Part shown: one piece after another, positions 8,701 through 18,239 of the stretch
How positions within the stretch are numbered: position 1 is the stretch's first letter
Layout of the letters: each line of letters starts with the position of its first letter
Assembly (NCBI RefSeq): GCF_000513195.1
Contig: NZ_CBVI010000048.1
Span: 46,041-110,040, forward strand
DNA length: 64,000 nucleotides
Reading direction: 5' to 3'
Source of the DNA: Bacteroides timonensis
Lineage (GTDB): Bacteria > Bacteroidota > Bacteroidia > Bacteroidales > Bacteroidaceae
The notes under the pieces: generated by a model
The model's input: only the letters and a program-made list of their open reading frames with translations
Told to the model about the DNA's origin: nothing
Database searches by the model: none
Program-made: the position numbers and the translations under genes

Positions 8701-8790
8701 AAAAGATGGCATCTTTTGCTGCGAAAGATGCCATCTTTTGATGTTAGAGATGCCACCTTTTGCGACAAAAGATGCCATCTTTTGCATAAC
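8701..8790. repeat. 22-bp periodic palindrome array (AAAGATGCCATCTTTT units)
   Basis: Four imperfect copies of AAAAGATGCCATCTTTT, each itself a palindrome, with GATG cores at 8705, 8727, 8749 and 8771, that is exactly every 22 bases. It sits between two convergent genes, ending 41 bases beyond the stop of the minus-strand TonB receptor. It could act as a bidirectional terminator or a protein-binding array; neither is shown. Confidence 0.85.
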
Positions 8791-8830
8791 GGGTCAGGGA
8801 GATGTATGGGGACGGAAGTAATGATCTCTA

Positions 8831-11269
8831 TCAGAACCTGCAACGTAGTTCGACTCCCGCCTGTATGGGGCGGCCTTTCTGCATGAATCCGTTGCCCATG
8901 CTTTCAAAGTAGAAAGCAGCGTAGTCTTTATCCAGCGCATTGCGAACCCAGAAGTCAATCTGTCCGTTACCTTTTTGCAGGCTGAGGCGTCCGTTCAATG
9001 TGCCGTAGAAGGCTTGGCTGACATCATTCTGCTCGGTCCAATAGATGCGTCCTGCACCGGTGTAGTTGGCATTAAGTTGAATACGGTCCAACCAATGTCC
9101 CGGGTTGATGCGGAAAATGTATTGTCCGCCCAGGCTCAGAGTGTGCTTGGGGACGAAGGGGACGTAATTGCCATTGTTACTTATTTCAATCACTTTATTA
9201 TCTGCGCTTTTCGCATTCGTCACGTACTCTTTGAATGTGGCGTATGTGTAGCCATAATTTGCAGTCAGCGTGAAGTTGGTGGTAACTGCGCCCGCCAGAG
9301 ATATTTCAGCTCCGAGGCTGCGACTCTTTCCTGCATTTACCGTTTCACGTCCGAGGCCGCTTTGGGCAAAGCGTGATATTTGTTGGTCGCGCGTTTCGAG
9401 CCAGAAGAGGGCGGCATCGGCACGCAGACGGTTCTGGAAAAGATTCAGGTGGGTGCCTGCTTCATAGTTCCACGTCTGTTCAGGTTTGTAGACGGTGGCA
9501 GCCCGGGCATCCGGATTCTTACCGCCATCGGGTAGAAAACCATCTACCAAATCTTTGAAGTTGTCCGGAACATTGGGCATGATTGCTTCTTTAGATTGCT
9601 TCATCATATCGTTGCGCAAACTGGATTGTAGAAGGTCGGAGAACATCTGAATGTTATATCCTCCCGAGCGATAACCTTTGCTGACGGTAGCATATACATT
9701 TCCGGCATTATCCCGGAAGTCATATTGCAAGGCGAACTTCGGAAGTAGTTGCAGATAATCTTTGCTGATGGAACCTTCGTAGCAGGATTCTACAGTCAGG
9801 GCTGTTTCCGGCATCATTATTATAGGATCACGAACAGGCTGTCCGTTCTGCATCATCTGACCTGTAATGCCTACGGTGTAATCCATTGCTGTGCCGGAGT
9901 TGTAATCCATCTTCATCTTCTCATAATCCAGGCGAAGTCCGGCAGTGAATGATAATCCGTCGATACTAAATAAATCTCTGAATGTGGATTGGTGAAACAG
10001 AGCTCCATTCAGAAGCGGTGTTTTGAAATCTCCGTTGATAGGTAAACGTGTGCTGGTTACTTTTAATGATGGCATGATATTCATATTCATCACCGGGCTC
10101 ATCGGTACTTCTATTAGTGGAGGAATTACGCTACCCAGCATCTGGTTCATCATCGCCATACCATCTTCCTTAAATGTGACCGGTGCAGTCGTATTCAGCC
10201 ATTGATAGAAGCCGAAGATGCCCGTTGCCCATTGCCAGCGGCGGTTTTCCTTGCTCTTCATCACAATTTCTTCACTGATGGTATTGATGCGTTGTTTCTG
10301 TTCCAGTGTATACGTATCTGAGGCTGTGAAATCCTGATCCAGAAACATACGATCCTTTAGATGCTGATATCCGGTTACGGCACTGAGTGTGAAATTCTGT
10401 GCCTGGTACTCTACATTAAGTCCGGCATTCAGCAGGTTGCGGTAATAGCTACTTTCATCATTGTAAGCCGTTTTGGCTACATCTCCGGTTTCTTTATTGT
10501 AGAGTCCATACGGGTAACCGCCCTGGTCACCATATTCATAACTTACATTAAAGTCGAGCTTCCAATTATCGCTGGGCAAGTAGATGGCACGGATACGTCC
10601 ACCGGCAGACTGCCCTTTATCTACTTTTTTATTGTTGAGCGCTGCATTGCGGAAGAAACCGCCTTCGTATTCATAAAATCCTCCAGCCGAGAATGCAAAG
10701 CGATCATTCATCCGGTGATAGTGAGTGACGGAAGTATTGTATTGATTGTGTGTACCTGCCCCTATCCGGAAGTCAGTACCTTGATAAGAGAAAGGAGATT
10801 TGGTATGTACTTTAATAAGTCCACCCATCGCATTTCGTCCGTACAGTGTACCCTGCGGACCGCGCAGCACATCAATACGCTCGATGTCGGAATAATTGAA
10901 ATCGAATGCGGATTTATCTATATAAGGTATATTGTCAACATAGAGCCCTACGGAGGGAGTATTGATGCGAGAACCGATACCACGAATGTAGACGGCAGAT
11001 GTCAGTCGCGAACCGTAGTCGGGAATAAATATATTGGGGACCAGTGCTGTCAGGTTTTTGATTGAGTTCACTTGTGCAGCCTGCATGTCTTGTTGCGAAA
11101 GCAGGGTGACGGCATTGGGCAGCTCGCGCAACTTACGGTTTTCTTTAGGTGCTGCAATGATCAGGACTTCTTCAACGTCCACTATTTTCAGGGTATCCAC
11201 TTCCTCTGCACATACGTTCCCTATCGACAGGAGTGCCAGGGCAAAGGCTAACAATTTACTCTTCTCCAT
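8831..11269 (-). CDS. TonB-dependent outer-membrane receptor
   Basis: An 812-residue receptor with a signal peptide ending near residue 22 (NVCAEE), a plug domain (about 45-160: RELPNAVTLLSQQDM, VLRGPQGTLYGRNAMGG) and a 22-strand-type barrel ending in aromatic Phe (ELRCRF). It lacks the N-terminal carboxypeptidase-like extension of SusC proteins and has no SusD partner, so it is more like an iron, heme, cobalamin or small-ligand receptor. A LuxR-type regulator gene with a His-rich linker lies 72 bases upstream on the same strand, suggesting a two-gene operon and a metal-related ligand. The substrate is not determinable from sequence. Confidence 0.88.
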   Translation of the reverse strand: MEKSKLLAFALALLSIGNVCAEEVDTLKIVDVEEVLIIAAPKENRKLRELPNAVTLLSQQDMQAAQVNSIKNLTALVPNIFIPDYGSRLTSAVYIRGIGSRINTPSVGLYVDNIPYIDKSAFDFNYSDIERIDVLRGPQGTLYGRNAMGGLIKVHTKSPFSYQGTDFRIGAGTHNQYNTSVTHYHRMNDRFAFSAGGFYEYEGGFFRNAALNNKKVDKGQSAGGRIRAIYLPSDNWKLDFNVSYEYGDQGGYPYGLYNKETGDVAKTAYNDESSYYRNLLNAGLNVEYQAQNFTLSAVTGYQHLKDRMFLDQDFTASDTYTLEQKQRINTISEEIVMKSKENRRWQWATGIFGFYQWLNTTAPVTFKEDGMAMMNQMLGSVIPPLIEVPMSPVMNMNIMPSLKVTSTRLPINGDFKTPLLNGALFHQSTFRDLFSIDGLSFTAGLRLDYEKMKMDYNSGTAMDYTVGITGQMMQNGQPVRDPIIMMPETALTVESCYEGSISKDYLQLLPKFALQYDFRDNAGNVYATVSKGYRSGGYNIQMFSDLLQSSLRNDMMKQSKEAIMPNVPDNFKDLVDGFLPDGGKNPDARAATVYKPEQTWNYEAGTHLNLFQNRLRADAALFWLETRDQQISRFAQSGLGRETVNAGKSRSLGAEISLAGAVTTNFTLTANYGYTYATFKEYVTNAKSADNKVIEISNNGNYVPFVPKHTLSLGGQYIFRINPGHWLDRIQLNANYTGAGRIYWTEQNDVSQAFYGTLNGRLSLQKGNGQIDFWVRNALDKDYAAFYFESMGNGFMQKGRPIQAGVELRCRF

Positions 11270-11341
11270 TTTTTGCTTCTATTATTTCGCTTGCAAAGAA
11301 AGAGGATTTCTCTTATACCCGCAATCCTCATTTATTAGGAT

Positions 11342-11971
11342 TTAGATACGGTCTGCTTCGACGTATCCGTGCATTACAGCATAAATCGTTAGTCCGGCCA
11401 CTGATTTAATGCCCAGCTTCTCCGTAATATTCTTTCGGTGGGAGATGACGGTAGTCAGGCTGATATTCAGTTTATCGGCTATTTCTTTATTGATAAGTCC
11501 TTTGGTTATCAGTACCAGTACTTCTATTTCGCGGGGAGAGAGATCATGTTCGCTGTCGGCATGAGGATTACCGCACGGATGCGCTGTTGCACCGTGGGGA
11601 TGTCCGTGGGGGTGGCTATGAGGATGTCCGCCTTTGTGTCCGAACTGATGCAGTTGCAGGATGTTTCTGATCAGTGTTTTCTCGTCCTGATAAATATTCA
11701 AGGTCGGTATTCCTGCCAGCTGAGGCTGATTGTCACCGTTTGCCAATACAATGGTCTTGGGCTTGCGCGGTAGGAAAAAAGCGGTATGCTCAAAATATAT
11801 CTGTGCTGAAACAAAATAATGCGCGTACATATCGGGGGTATCGTCCATCAGTTCCTCGAACGAACTGAATACACGGATGACGGCCATCGGGATAATTTCT
11901 TCCAGAAGGCTTTGCAATCCCATACATGATAAGGTGTTGGAGTCAGCAATTGCTATTTCGGGAGCTACCAT
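11342..11971 (-). CDS. LuxR-type response-regulator-like protein with histidine-rich linker
   Basis: 209 residues. The N-terminal 110 residues resemble a receiver fold (EIAIADSNTLSCMGLQSLLEE) but lack the usual acidic cluster and a clear phosphoacceptor Asp, so it may not be phosphorylated. The C-terminal LuxR/GerE helix-turn-helix is clear (LSPREIEVLVLITKGLINKE, then ISLTTVISHRKNI). Between them, residues about 110-142, is an unusual stretch with some ten His plus Cys (GGHPHSHPHGHPHG, AHPCGNPHAD) that looks metal-binding. It precedes the TonB receptor gene and probably controls it. Confidence 0.82.
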   Translation of the reverse strand: MVAPEIAIADSNTLSCMGLQSLLEEIIPMAVIRVFSSFEELMDDTPDMYAHYFVSAQIYFEHTAFFLPRKPKTIVLANGDNQPQLAGIPTLNIYQDEKTLIRNILQLHQFGHKGGHPHSHPHGHPHGATAHPCGNPHADSEHDLSPREIEVLVLITKGLINKEIADKLNISLTTVISHRKNITEKLGIKSVAGLTIYAVMHGYVEADRI

Positions 11972-11990
11972 AGTGTTTCTTAAATTTCTG

Positions 11991-11998
11991 CAAAAGTA
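11991..11998 (-). promoter_or_regulatory. Candidate promoter of LuxR-type gene
   Basis: TACTTTTG on the minus strand matches the Bacteroides -7 box, 20 bases before the start codon. No clear -33 TTG is seen at normal spacing. Confidence 0.5.
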
Positions 11999-12124
11999 CA
12001 GATAAATTTTAGGATGTAGGCTATTGTGATTGAAAAACAGTAACTTTCCTTAATAGGTTGCTATAGAACTTTGCGCTCTTCTCTTTTGTTGTTAAGTATA
12101 TAATTTACTTAATACTACTGATTT

Positions 12125-13474
12125 ATGAAATATGATATAGCTATCATCGGTGGTGGCCCTGCCGGATATACGGCAGCTGAAAGAGCGGCTGCAAACGGGC
12201 TGCAAACTGTTTTGTTTGAAAAGAAAGCTATTGGCGGTGTTTGTCTCAATGAGGGGTGTATCCCTACCAAAACTCTACTCTATTCCGCCAAGTTGTGGGA
12301 CAATATGAAAGGTGCGTCCAAGTATGGCATCTCTGTGCCCGACGGTTCGTCATTCGATATGAAAAAGATTATCGACCGTAAAGATAAGATTGTGAAAAAG
12401 CTGACTGGTGGTGTGAAGATGACGGTCAGTTCGTACGGTGCTGTTATTGTGCCGCAGGAAGCCGTTATTATGGGTGAGGCGGACGGACGTTTCCAACTTT
12501 CGGCTGCCGGCGAAGTATATGAAGTAACCTATCTGTTGGTATGTACAGGTTCCGATACATTGATCCCTCCCATTAAAGGATTATCTGAAATTGATTATTG
12601 GACATCAAAGGAAGCATTGGAGATCACAACTTTGCCCCGTTCACTTGTCATTATCGGCGGTGGTGTTATCGGGATGGAATTCGCCTCTTTTTTCAATAGC
12701 ATGGGTGTGCAGGTGCATGTTGTTGAAATGATGCCCGAAGTATTGGGCGCCATGGATAAGGAAACCAGTGGCATGCTACGTTCAGAATATCAGAATCGTG
12801 GAGTTAATTTCCATTTGAATGCCAAAGTAATTGAAGTCGGCAAAGAGGGTGTCACTATTGAAAAAGAAGGTAAGACTGCACTTATCGAAGCCGAAAAGGT
12901 ACTCGTCAGTGTGGGTAGGAAAGCTAACTTGTCCCAGGTCGGTTTGGATAAACTGAACATTGAACAGCTGCGCAACGGTGTGAAGGTGGATGAGCATATG
13001 CAGACTTCCCATCCTCGTGTTTATGCCTGTGGCGACATCACCGGGCGTTCTATGCTGGCACATACTGCCATTCGTGAAAGTGAAGTTGCTGTCAATCATA
13101 TCTTGGGAGTGGAAGACAGTATGAATTACGATTGTGTACCCGGTGTGGTGTATACCAATCCCGAAGTAGCGGGAGTCGGTAAGACTGAGGAAGAATTGAA
13201 AGTATCCGGTATCAGTTATCATGTACAGAAGTTACCGATGGCCTATTCCGGTCGTTTTGTAGCCGAGAATGAATTGGTGAACGGACTTTGCAAACTGATA
13301 TTGGATGACGATGATCGGGTGATAGGCTGCCATATGCTGGGAAACCCTGTTTCCGAATTGATTGTTCTTGCCGGACTTGCCGTGCAGCACGGATATACGG
13401 TGGAAGAGTTTCAAAAGACTGTTTTTCCGCATCCGACGGTCGGTGAAATCTTCCATGAAACTTTGTTTGCATAA
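12125..13474 (+). CDS. lpdA: Dihydrolipoyl dehydrogenase (E3)
   Basis: A 449-residue flavoprotein that reoxidises dihydrolipoamide on E2 with NAD+. The FAD-binding GGGPAGYTAAE is at the N-terminus, the redox-active disulfide is GGVCLNEGCIPTKT (Cys40, Cys45), a second GGGVIGMEFA binds NAD near residue 178, and the C-terminal HPTVGE gives the catalytic His-Glu. It leads a compact operon; its stop TAA overlaps the lplA ATG by one base. The set E3, lipoate ligase, E2 and E1 is a complete 2-oxoacid dehydrogenase. Confidence 0.96.
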   Translation: MKYDIAIIGGGPAGYTAAERAAANGLQTVLFEKKAIGGVCLNEGCIPTKTLLYSAKLWDNMKGASKYGISVPDGSSFDMKKIIDRKDKIVKKLTGGVKMTVSSYGAVIVPQEAVIMGEADGRFQLSAAGEVYEVTYLLVCTGSDTLIPPIKGLSEIDYWTSKEALEITTLPRSLVIIGGGVIGMEFASFFNSMGVQVHVVEMMPEVLGAMDKETSGMLRSEYQNRGVNFHLNAKVIEVGKEGVTIEKEGKTALIEAEKVLVSVGRKANLSQVGLDKLNIEQLRNGVKVDEHMQTSHPRVYACGDITGRSMLAHTAIRESEVAVNHILGVEDSMNYDCVPGVVYTNPEVAGVGKTEEELKVSGISYHVQKLPMAYSGRFVAENELVNGLCKLILDDDDRVIGCHMLGNPVSELIVLAGLAVQHGYTVEEFQKTVFPHPTVGEIFHETLFA

Positions 13475-14223
13475 TGTTCTGTATTGATAATCGCTGCACG
13501 GATATCTATTTAAATCTGGCAGCAGAAGAATATTTGTTGAAGCAGAAGCGAGGTAACTTCTTTATGCTTTGGCAGTCGGAACCTTCCGTAGTGATAGGGA
13601 AACATCAGAGTGTGGCAGCGGAAGCGGACGAGAGGCTTCTGGATGAAAAGGGAATAACCCTGGCACGCCGTTTCTCCGGTGGAGGGGCTGTATATCATGA
13701 CCGGGGAAACATTAATCTGAGTTTTATTGAAACCGTAAAGCAGCCGGACTTTGTATATTACCTGCAACAGGTCGTTGATTTCCTTGAAAAGGTAGGCATC
13801 TCAGCTTATGCTGACCAGCGTCTGGGCATTTATGTGGATGAACGGAAAATATCAGGTAGTGCGCAGTGCATACACAAAGATCGTGTGATGTATCATTGTA
13901 CTTTGTTGTTTTCCACTGATCTGGATACATTGAATGCGGCATTGAATGGCGATCCGGATGCGGAAAGCCGTATACCGGGCTCTCGTACTGTGCGTGCGGT
14001 ACCTTCCGTACGGAGTGAAGTTGCTAATATAAAAGAGTTTTTGTCCGAACCCATGGCCATCAAGCGTTTCATACACTTGCTCTTTCACTCCTTTGTAGAT
14101 GATGACGATAACCGGATTTACCGTTTTTCTGCCGGAGATATGGAAGCCATCGAACGGTTGAAAACGGAAAAGTATGCCTGCAAAGAGTGGATATATCATA
14201 AATCCGCATTAACTTTTACTTAA
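13474..14223 (+). CDS. lplA: Lipoate-protein ligase
   Basis: A 249-residue LplA/biotin-ligase-fold enzyme that attaches lipoate to the E2 lipoyl lysine. Motifs are RRFSGGGAVYHDRGNINLSF (lipoyl-AMP site) and the lysine in DERKISGSAQ. It is shorter than E. coli LplA (about 337 residues) because the C-terminal accessory domain is missing or reduced, as in many Gram-positive and Bacteroidetes ligases. Overlap with lpdA and position before E2 indicate that it services this complex. Confidence 0.93.
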   Translation: MFCIDNRCTDIYLNLAAEEYLLKQKRGNFFMLWQSEPSVVIGKHQSVAAEADERLLDEKGITLARRFSGGGAVYHDRGNINLSFIETVKQPDFVYYLQQVVDFLEKVGISAYADQRLGIYVDERKISGSAQCIHKDRVMYHCTLLFSTDLDTLNAALNGDPDAESRIPGSRTVRAVPSVRSEVANIKEFLSEPMAIKRFIHLLFHSFVDDDDNRIYRFSAGDMEAIERLKTEKYACKEWIYHKSALTFT

Positions 14224-14288
14224 GTTAAAAACTTACTACTCAGTTGTTTGTTGTATAATAATAAACCGAGAACCTAAAACTTAACTAT

Positions 14289-15623
14289 ATGTCAAGATTT
14301 GAAATAAAGATGCCCAAATTGGGTGAAAGTATAACCGAAGGTACCATCATCTCATGGTCGGTACAAGTAGGAGACATCATTAAGGAAGATGATGTGTTGT
14401 TTGAAGTAAATACCGCTAAGGTTAGTGCCGAAATACCATCTCCGGTAGAAGGTAAAGTCGTGGAAATTTTATTTAAGGAAGGAGATACCGTAGCTGTGGG
14501 TACGGTGGTGGCTATTGTCGATATAGGAGGTGAAAACTCCGAGGATGAGGGTGTTGCGGTTGTTTCTAAGACTGCCTCTGAGGAAACTCCTCAAATCAAG
14601 GCTGTAAAATCGGAAGAAGAACGTTGGTATTCGCCTGTAGTTCTTCAGTTGGCTCGTGAGGCCGGCATTCAGCCTAAAGAACTGGATACTATTTCGGGTA
14701 CCGGATATCAGGGCCGGGTGAGCAAGAAGGACATCAAGAGTTACATTGTCCGGAAACAAAGTGGTGGTACCACCACGGCGCAACCTGCTGTTAAGCCAAG
14801 TCCGCAACCTGTTGCAAGCGTTGCACCGCAACCGGTAGCTACAGCACCTGCCCAGTCGTCTGCTAAACCTGCTGCAACTCCTGAAGTACAACGTACTACA
14901 CCTGCTTCCGGCACATTCTCAGCAGAAGGTGTTGAAGTAAAAGAGATGGATCGTGTACGTAAGGTGATAGCCGACCACATGGTAATGTCTAAACATACTT
15001 CCCCGCACGTAACCAATATTGTGGAAGTAGATGTAACGAAACTTGTGAAGTGGCGTGATAAGAATAAAGACGCTTTCTTACGTCGTGAGGGAGTGAAACT
15101 TACGTATATGCCTGCCATCACAGAAGCTGTGGCGAAGGCGCTGGCTGCTTACCCGCAAGTGAATGTATCGGTAGAGGGATATAATATCTTGTTCAAGAAA
15201 CATATCAATGTCGGTATTGCCGTTTCTCTGAATGATGGCAATCTGATTGTTCCGGTGGTTCGTGATGCCGATCGTCTGAACCTGAACGGACTTGCCGTAG
15301 CCATTGATTCACTGGCACTCAAGGCTCGTGATAATAAGCTGATGCCCGATGATATTTCCGGTGGCACTTTTACGATTACGAACTTCGGTACATTCAAGTC
15401 TTTGTTCGGTACACCTATCATCAATCAGCCTCAGGTGGCTATACTGGGAGTAGGATACATCGAGAAGAAGCCTGCCGTAATAGAGACCCCGGAAGGGGAT
15501 GTGATTGCCATCCGTCATAAGATGTATCTGTCCCTTTCTTATGACCATAGAGTCGTGGATGGTTCATTAGGTGGCAACTTCCTCTATTTTATTAAAGATT
15601 ATCTGGAAAACTGGAAAGAATAA
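14289..15623 (+). CDS. 2-oxoacid dehydrogenase E2 (dihydrolipoyl acyltransferase)
   Basis: 444 residues in the usual order: one lipoyl domain (1-80, with the lipoylated Lys44 in NTAKVS), a peripheral-subunit-binding domain (about 115-155, SPVVLQLAREAGIQPKEL), an Ala/Pro/Gln-rich linker (about 158-205), and the catalytic acyltransferase domain ending in SYDHRVVDGS with the active-site His. It could belong to a pyruvate or branched-chain complex; sequence alone does not settle that. It is in operon with lpdA, lplA and E1. Confidence 0.93.
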   Translation: MSRFEIKMPKLGESITEGTIISWSVQVGDIIKEDDVLFEVNTAKVSAEIPSPVEGKVVEILFKEGDTVAVGTVVAIVDIGGENSEDEGVAVVSKTASEETPQIKAVKSEEERWYSPVVLQLAREAGIQPKELDTISGTGYQGRVSKKDIKSYIVRKQSGGTTTAQPAVKPSPQPVASVAPQPVATAPAQSSAKPAATPEVQRTTPASGTFSAEGVEVKEMDRVRKVIADHMVMSKHTSPHVTNIVEVDVTKLVKWRDKNKDAFLRREGVKLTYMPAITEAVAKALAAYPQVNVSVEGYNILFKKHINVGIAVSLNDGNLIVPVVRDADRLNLNGLAVAIDSLALKARDNKLMPDDISGGTFTITNFGTFKSLFGTPIINQPQVAILGVGYIEKKPAVIETPEGDVIAIRHKMYLSLSYDHRVVDGSLGGNFLYFIKDYLENWKE

Positions 15624-15641
15624 CTTAATACCTTGATAAGT

Positions 15642-17678
15642 ATGAAAAAGTACAATATAAAAACCACAGATGTGGAACTGCTGAAGAAATGGTATTACCT
15701 GATGACGCTGGGGCGTGCGCTCGATGAAAAGGCGCCCGCTTACCTGTTGCAGTCCCTTGGCTGGTCCTTTCACGCTCCGTATGCCGGACATGACGGGATC
15801 CAGTTGGCCATCGGACAGGTATTTACCAAAGGAGAAGACTTTCTTTTCCCTTACTACCGTGATATGTTGACTGCCCTTTCCGCCGGAATGACGGCAGAAG
15901 AACTTATACTGAATGGCATCTCCAAAGCTACTGATCCGGGAAGTGGCGGACGCCATATGTCCAATCATTTTGCCAAACCCGAATGGCATATCGAGAATAT
16001 ATCCTCGGCTACAGGTACGCATGATCTTCATGCAGCCGGTGTGGCACGTGCAATGGTATATTATGACCATAAAGGAGTCGTTATTACTTCACACGGCGAA
16101 TCTGCCTCATCCGAAGGCTTTGTCTACGAAGCTGTCAATGGTGCCAGCCTTGAACGCCTGCCCGTTATTTTTGTATGGCAGGATAATGGATATGGTATAT
16201 CTGTTCCGAAGAAAGACCAGACGGCAGCCCGTAAAGTGGCGGATAACTTCTCCGGATTCAAGAATCTGAAGATTATCCATTGTAATGGAAAAGATGTGTT
16301 CGACTCCATGAATGCCATGACCGAGGCCCGTGAGTATGCATTGTTGAACCGGAATCCGGTAATCGTACATGCCAATTGTGTCCGTATCGGTTCCCATTCC
16401 AACTCTGACAAAGATACTTTGTACAGGGATGAAAATGAACTGGCTTATGTGAAAGAGGCTGATCCGCTGCTGAAGTTCCGCCGGATGCTGTTGCGTTACA
16501 AGCGTCTCACCGAAGAAGAGCTGAAAGAAATAGAGGAGAAAGCAAAGAAAGACCTGGCTGCTGCCAATCGTAAGGCGCTGACAGCTCCCGATCCTGATCC
16601 TAAAACCATTTTCGACTATGTATTGCCGGAACCTTACGAACCGGAAAAATATAAAGATGGGACACATCGTGAGACAGAAGGAGAGAAGAAATTCTTTGTA
16701 ACTGCCATCAATGAAACGCTGAAGGCAGAGTTCCGCCATAATCCTAACACCTTTATCTGGGGGCAGGATGTTGCCAATCGGGATAAAGGAGGAGTGTTCA
16801 ATGTGACCAAAGGCATGCAACAGGAATTCGGTGAAGCTCGTGTGTTCAGTGCACCTATTGCCGAAGATTATATTGTCGGCACAGCAAATGGTATGAGCCG
16901 TTTTGATCCTAAAATCCGGGTAGTGATAGAGGGGGCAGAGTTTGCCGACTATTTCTGGCCTGCCGTAGAACAATATGTGGAATGTACCCATGAATATTGG
17001 CGTAGCAACGGACAGTTCGTTCCTAATGTAACTTTACGTCTGGCTTCCGGTGGTTATATCGGTGGCGGACTCTATCACTCGCAAAATCTGGAGGGCGCTT
17101 TGGCTACTTTGCCCGGAGCGCGGATTGTTTGTCCATCCTTTGCCGATGATGCTGCCGGACTGCTCCGTACAAGTATACGTTCCCGTGGGTTTACGCTGTT
17201 TATTGAACCGAAATCATTATATAATTCCGTAGAAGCAGCCACCATCGTCCCTGATGATTTTGAAGTTCCTTTTGGGAAAGCGCGCGTTCGTCGTGAGGGC
17301 AGTGATCTGAGTATTATAACCTATGGTAACACAACGCATTTCTGCTTGAATGTTGCCGAACGTTTGGAAAAAGAAGCTGGCTGGAGTGTGGAAGTGATTG
17401 ATATCCGTTCTTTGATACCGTTGGATAAAGAAACCATTTATGAGTCTGTGAAGAAGACCAGTAAAGCCCTGATTGTTCATGAAGATAAAGTATTTGGTGG
17501 CTTCGGTGGTGAGATAGTAGCCAGTATTGGTACAGACTTGTTCCGTTACTTGGATGCACCGGTGCAGCGTGTAGGTTCTACCTTTACTCCTGTAGGTTTT
17601 AATCCGATACTGGAACGTGCTATTTTGCCGGGTGCAGATAGAATTTATGAAGCAGCCAAGAAGCTGTTGGAATATTAA
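15642..17678 (+). CDS. 2-oxoacid dehydrogenase E1, fused alpha-beta subunits
   Basis: From the ATG at 15642 (a TTG three codons earlier is less likely) the protein has 678 residues. The N-terminal half is an E1 alpha chain with the thiamine-diphosphate region (SHGESASSEGF ... WQDNGYGIS). The second half, from about residue 345, is an E1 beta chain (WGQDVANRDKGGVFNVTKGM, FSAPIAEDYIVGTANG). The two chains, separate genes in most bacteria, are one polypeptide here. It decarboxylates the 2-oxoacid and passes the acyl group to E2. Branched-chain 2-oxoacids or pyruvate are the likely substrates. Confidence 0.93.
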   Translation: MKKYNIKTTDVELLKKWYYLMTLGRALDEKAPAYLLQSLGWSFHAPYAGHDGIQLAIGQVFTKGEDFLFPYYRDMLTALSAGMTAEELILNGISKATDPGSGGRHMSNHFAKPEWHIENISSATGTHDLHAAGVARAMVYYDHKGVVITSHGESASSEGFVYEAVNGASLERLPVIFVWQDNGYGISVPKKDQTAARKVADNFSGFKNLKIIHCNGKDVFDSMNAMTEAREYALLNRNPVIVHANCVRIGSHSNSDKDTLYRDENELAYVKEADPLLKFRRMLLRYKRLTEEELKEIEEKAKKDLAAANRKALTAPDPDPKTIFDYVLPEPYEPEKYKDGTHRETEGEKKFFVTAINETLKAEFRHNPNTFIWGQDVANRDKGGVFNVTKGMQQEFGEARVFSAPIAEDYIVGTANGMSRFDPKIRVVIEGAEFADYFWPAVEQYVECTHEYWRSNGQFVPNVTLRLASGGYIGGGLYHSQNLEGALATLPGARIVCPSFADDAAGLLRTSIRSRGFTLFIEPKSLYNSVEAATIVPDDFEVPFGKARVRREGSDLSIITYGNTTHFCLNVAERLEKEAGWSVEVIDIRSLIPLDKETIYESVKKTSKALIVHEDKVFGGFGGEIVASIGTDLFRYLDAPVQRVGSTFTPVGFNPILERAILPGADRIYEAAKKLLEY

Positions 17679-17695
17679 TTTAATAATAAGTTATT

Positions 17696-18199
17696 ATGAA
17701 AGAGATAGGATTATTTTATGCAATGAATGCTGCCAAGACTTCTCATATCGCAGAGAAGATACGTGAGAAGCTTGGACACAAAGAAGTAGAAATGATTATA
17801 ATAGAAAAGGCTTGGCAAAATGATTTTCAGGCTTATGATAAACTGATAGTAGGTGCCTCCACCTGGTTCGACGGTGAATTGCCTACCTATTGGGACGAAA
17901 TGATACCGGAGATAGAAAGCCTCGATCTGAAAGGTAAGAAAGTTGCTCTCTTCGGACTTGGTGACCAAATCGGTTATCCCGATAATTTTGTTGACGGTCT
18001 GGGAATACTGGCTGATGTCTTTGAAAAGGCAGGGGCTGTCCTTGTCGGATTTACGTCTGCCGAAGGTTATTCATTTAACCGGTCAAGAGCTTTGAGGGAT
18101 GGTAAATGGTGTGGACTGGTGATTGATATAGAGAACCAGTCGAAGCTGACGGATAAACGGATAGCGGACTGGTGTGAACAGTTGAAGAAGGAATTCTGA
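17696..18199 (+). CDS. fldA: Flavodoxin
   Basis: 167 residues of a long-chain FMN flavodoxin: MKEIGLFYAMNAAKTSHIAEKI at the phosphate-binding loop (the usual T/S pattern is altered to NAAKTS), ASTWFDGELPTYWDE around the isoalloxazine, and FGLGDQIGYPDNF. It is a low-potential one-electron carrier, for example for pyruvate:flavodoxin oxidoreductase. Only 17 bases separate it from the E1 stop, so it is probably cotranscribed, linking the dehydrogenase operon to flavodoxin-based electron flow. A terminator follows. Confidence 0.93.
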   Translation: MKEIGLFYAMNAAKTSHIAEKIREKLGHKEVEMIIIEKAWQNDFQAYDKLIVGASTWFDGELPTYWDEMIPEIESLDLKGKKVALFGLGDQIGYPDNFVDGLGILADVFEKAGAVLVGFTSAEGYSFNRSRALRDGKWCGLVIDIENQSKLTDKRIADWCEQLKKEF

Positions 18200-18207
18200 A
18201 ATAACAT

Positions 18208-18238
18208 GAGGGGCTCGTTAGAGGGCCCCCTTATTTTA
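18208..18238 (+). terminator. Terminator after the dehydrogenase-flavodoxin operon
   Basis: A GC-rich hairpin GGGGCTC-gtta-GAGGGCCCC (with a small bulge) is followed by TTATTTTAT nine bases after the flavodoxin stop. Confidence 0.6.
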
Positions 18239-18239
18239 T

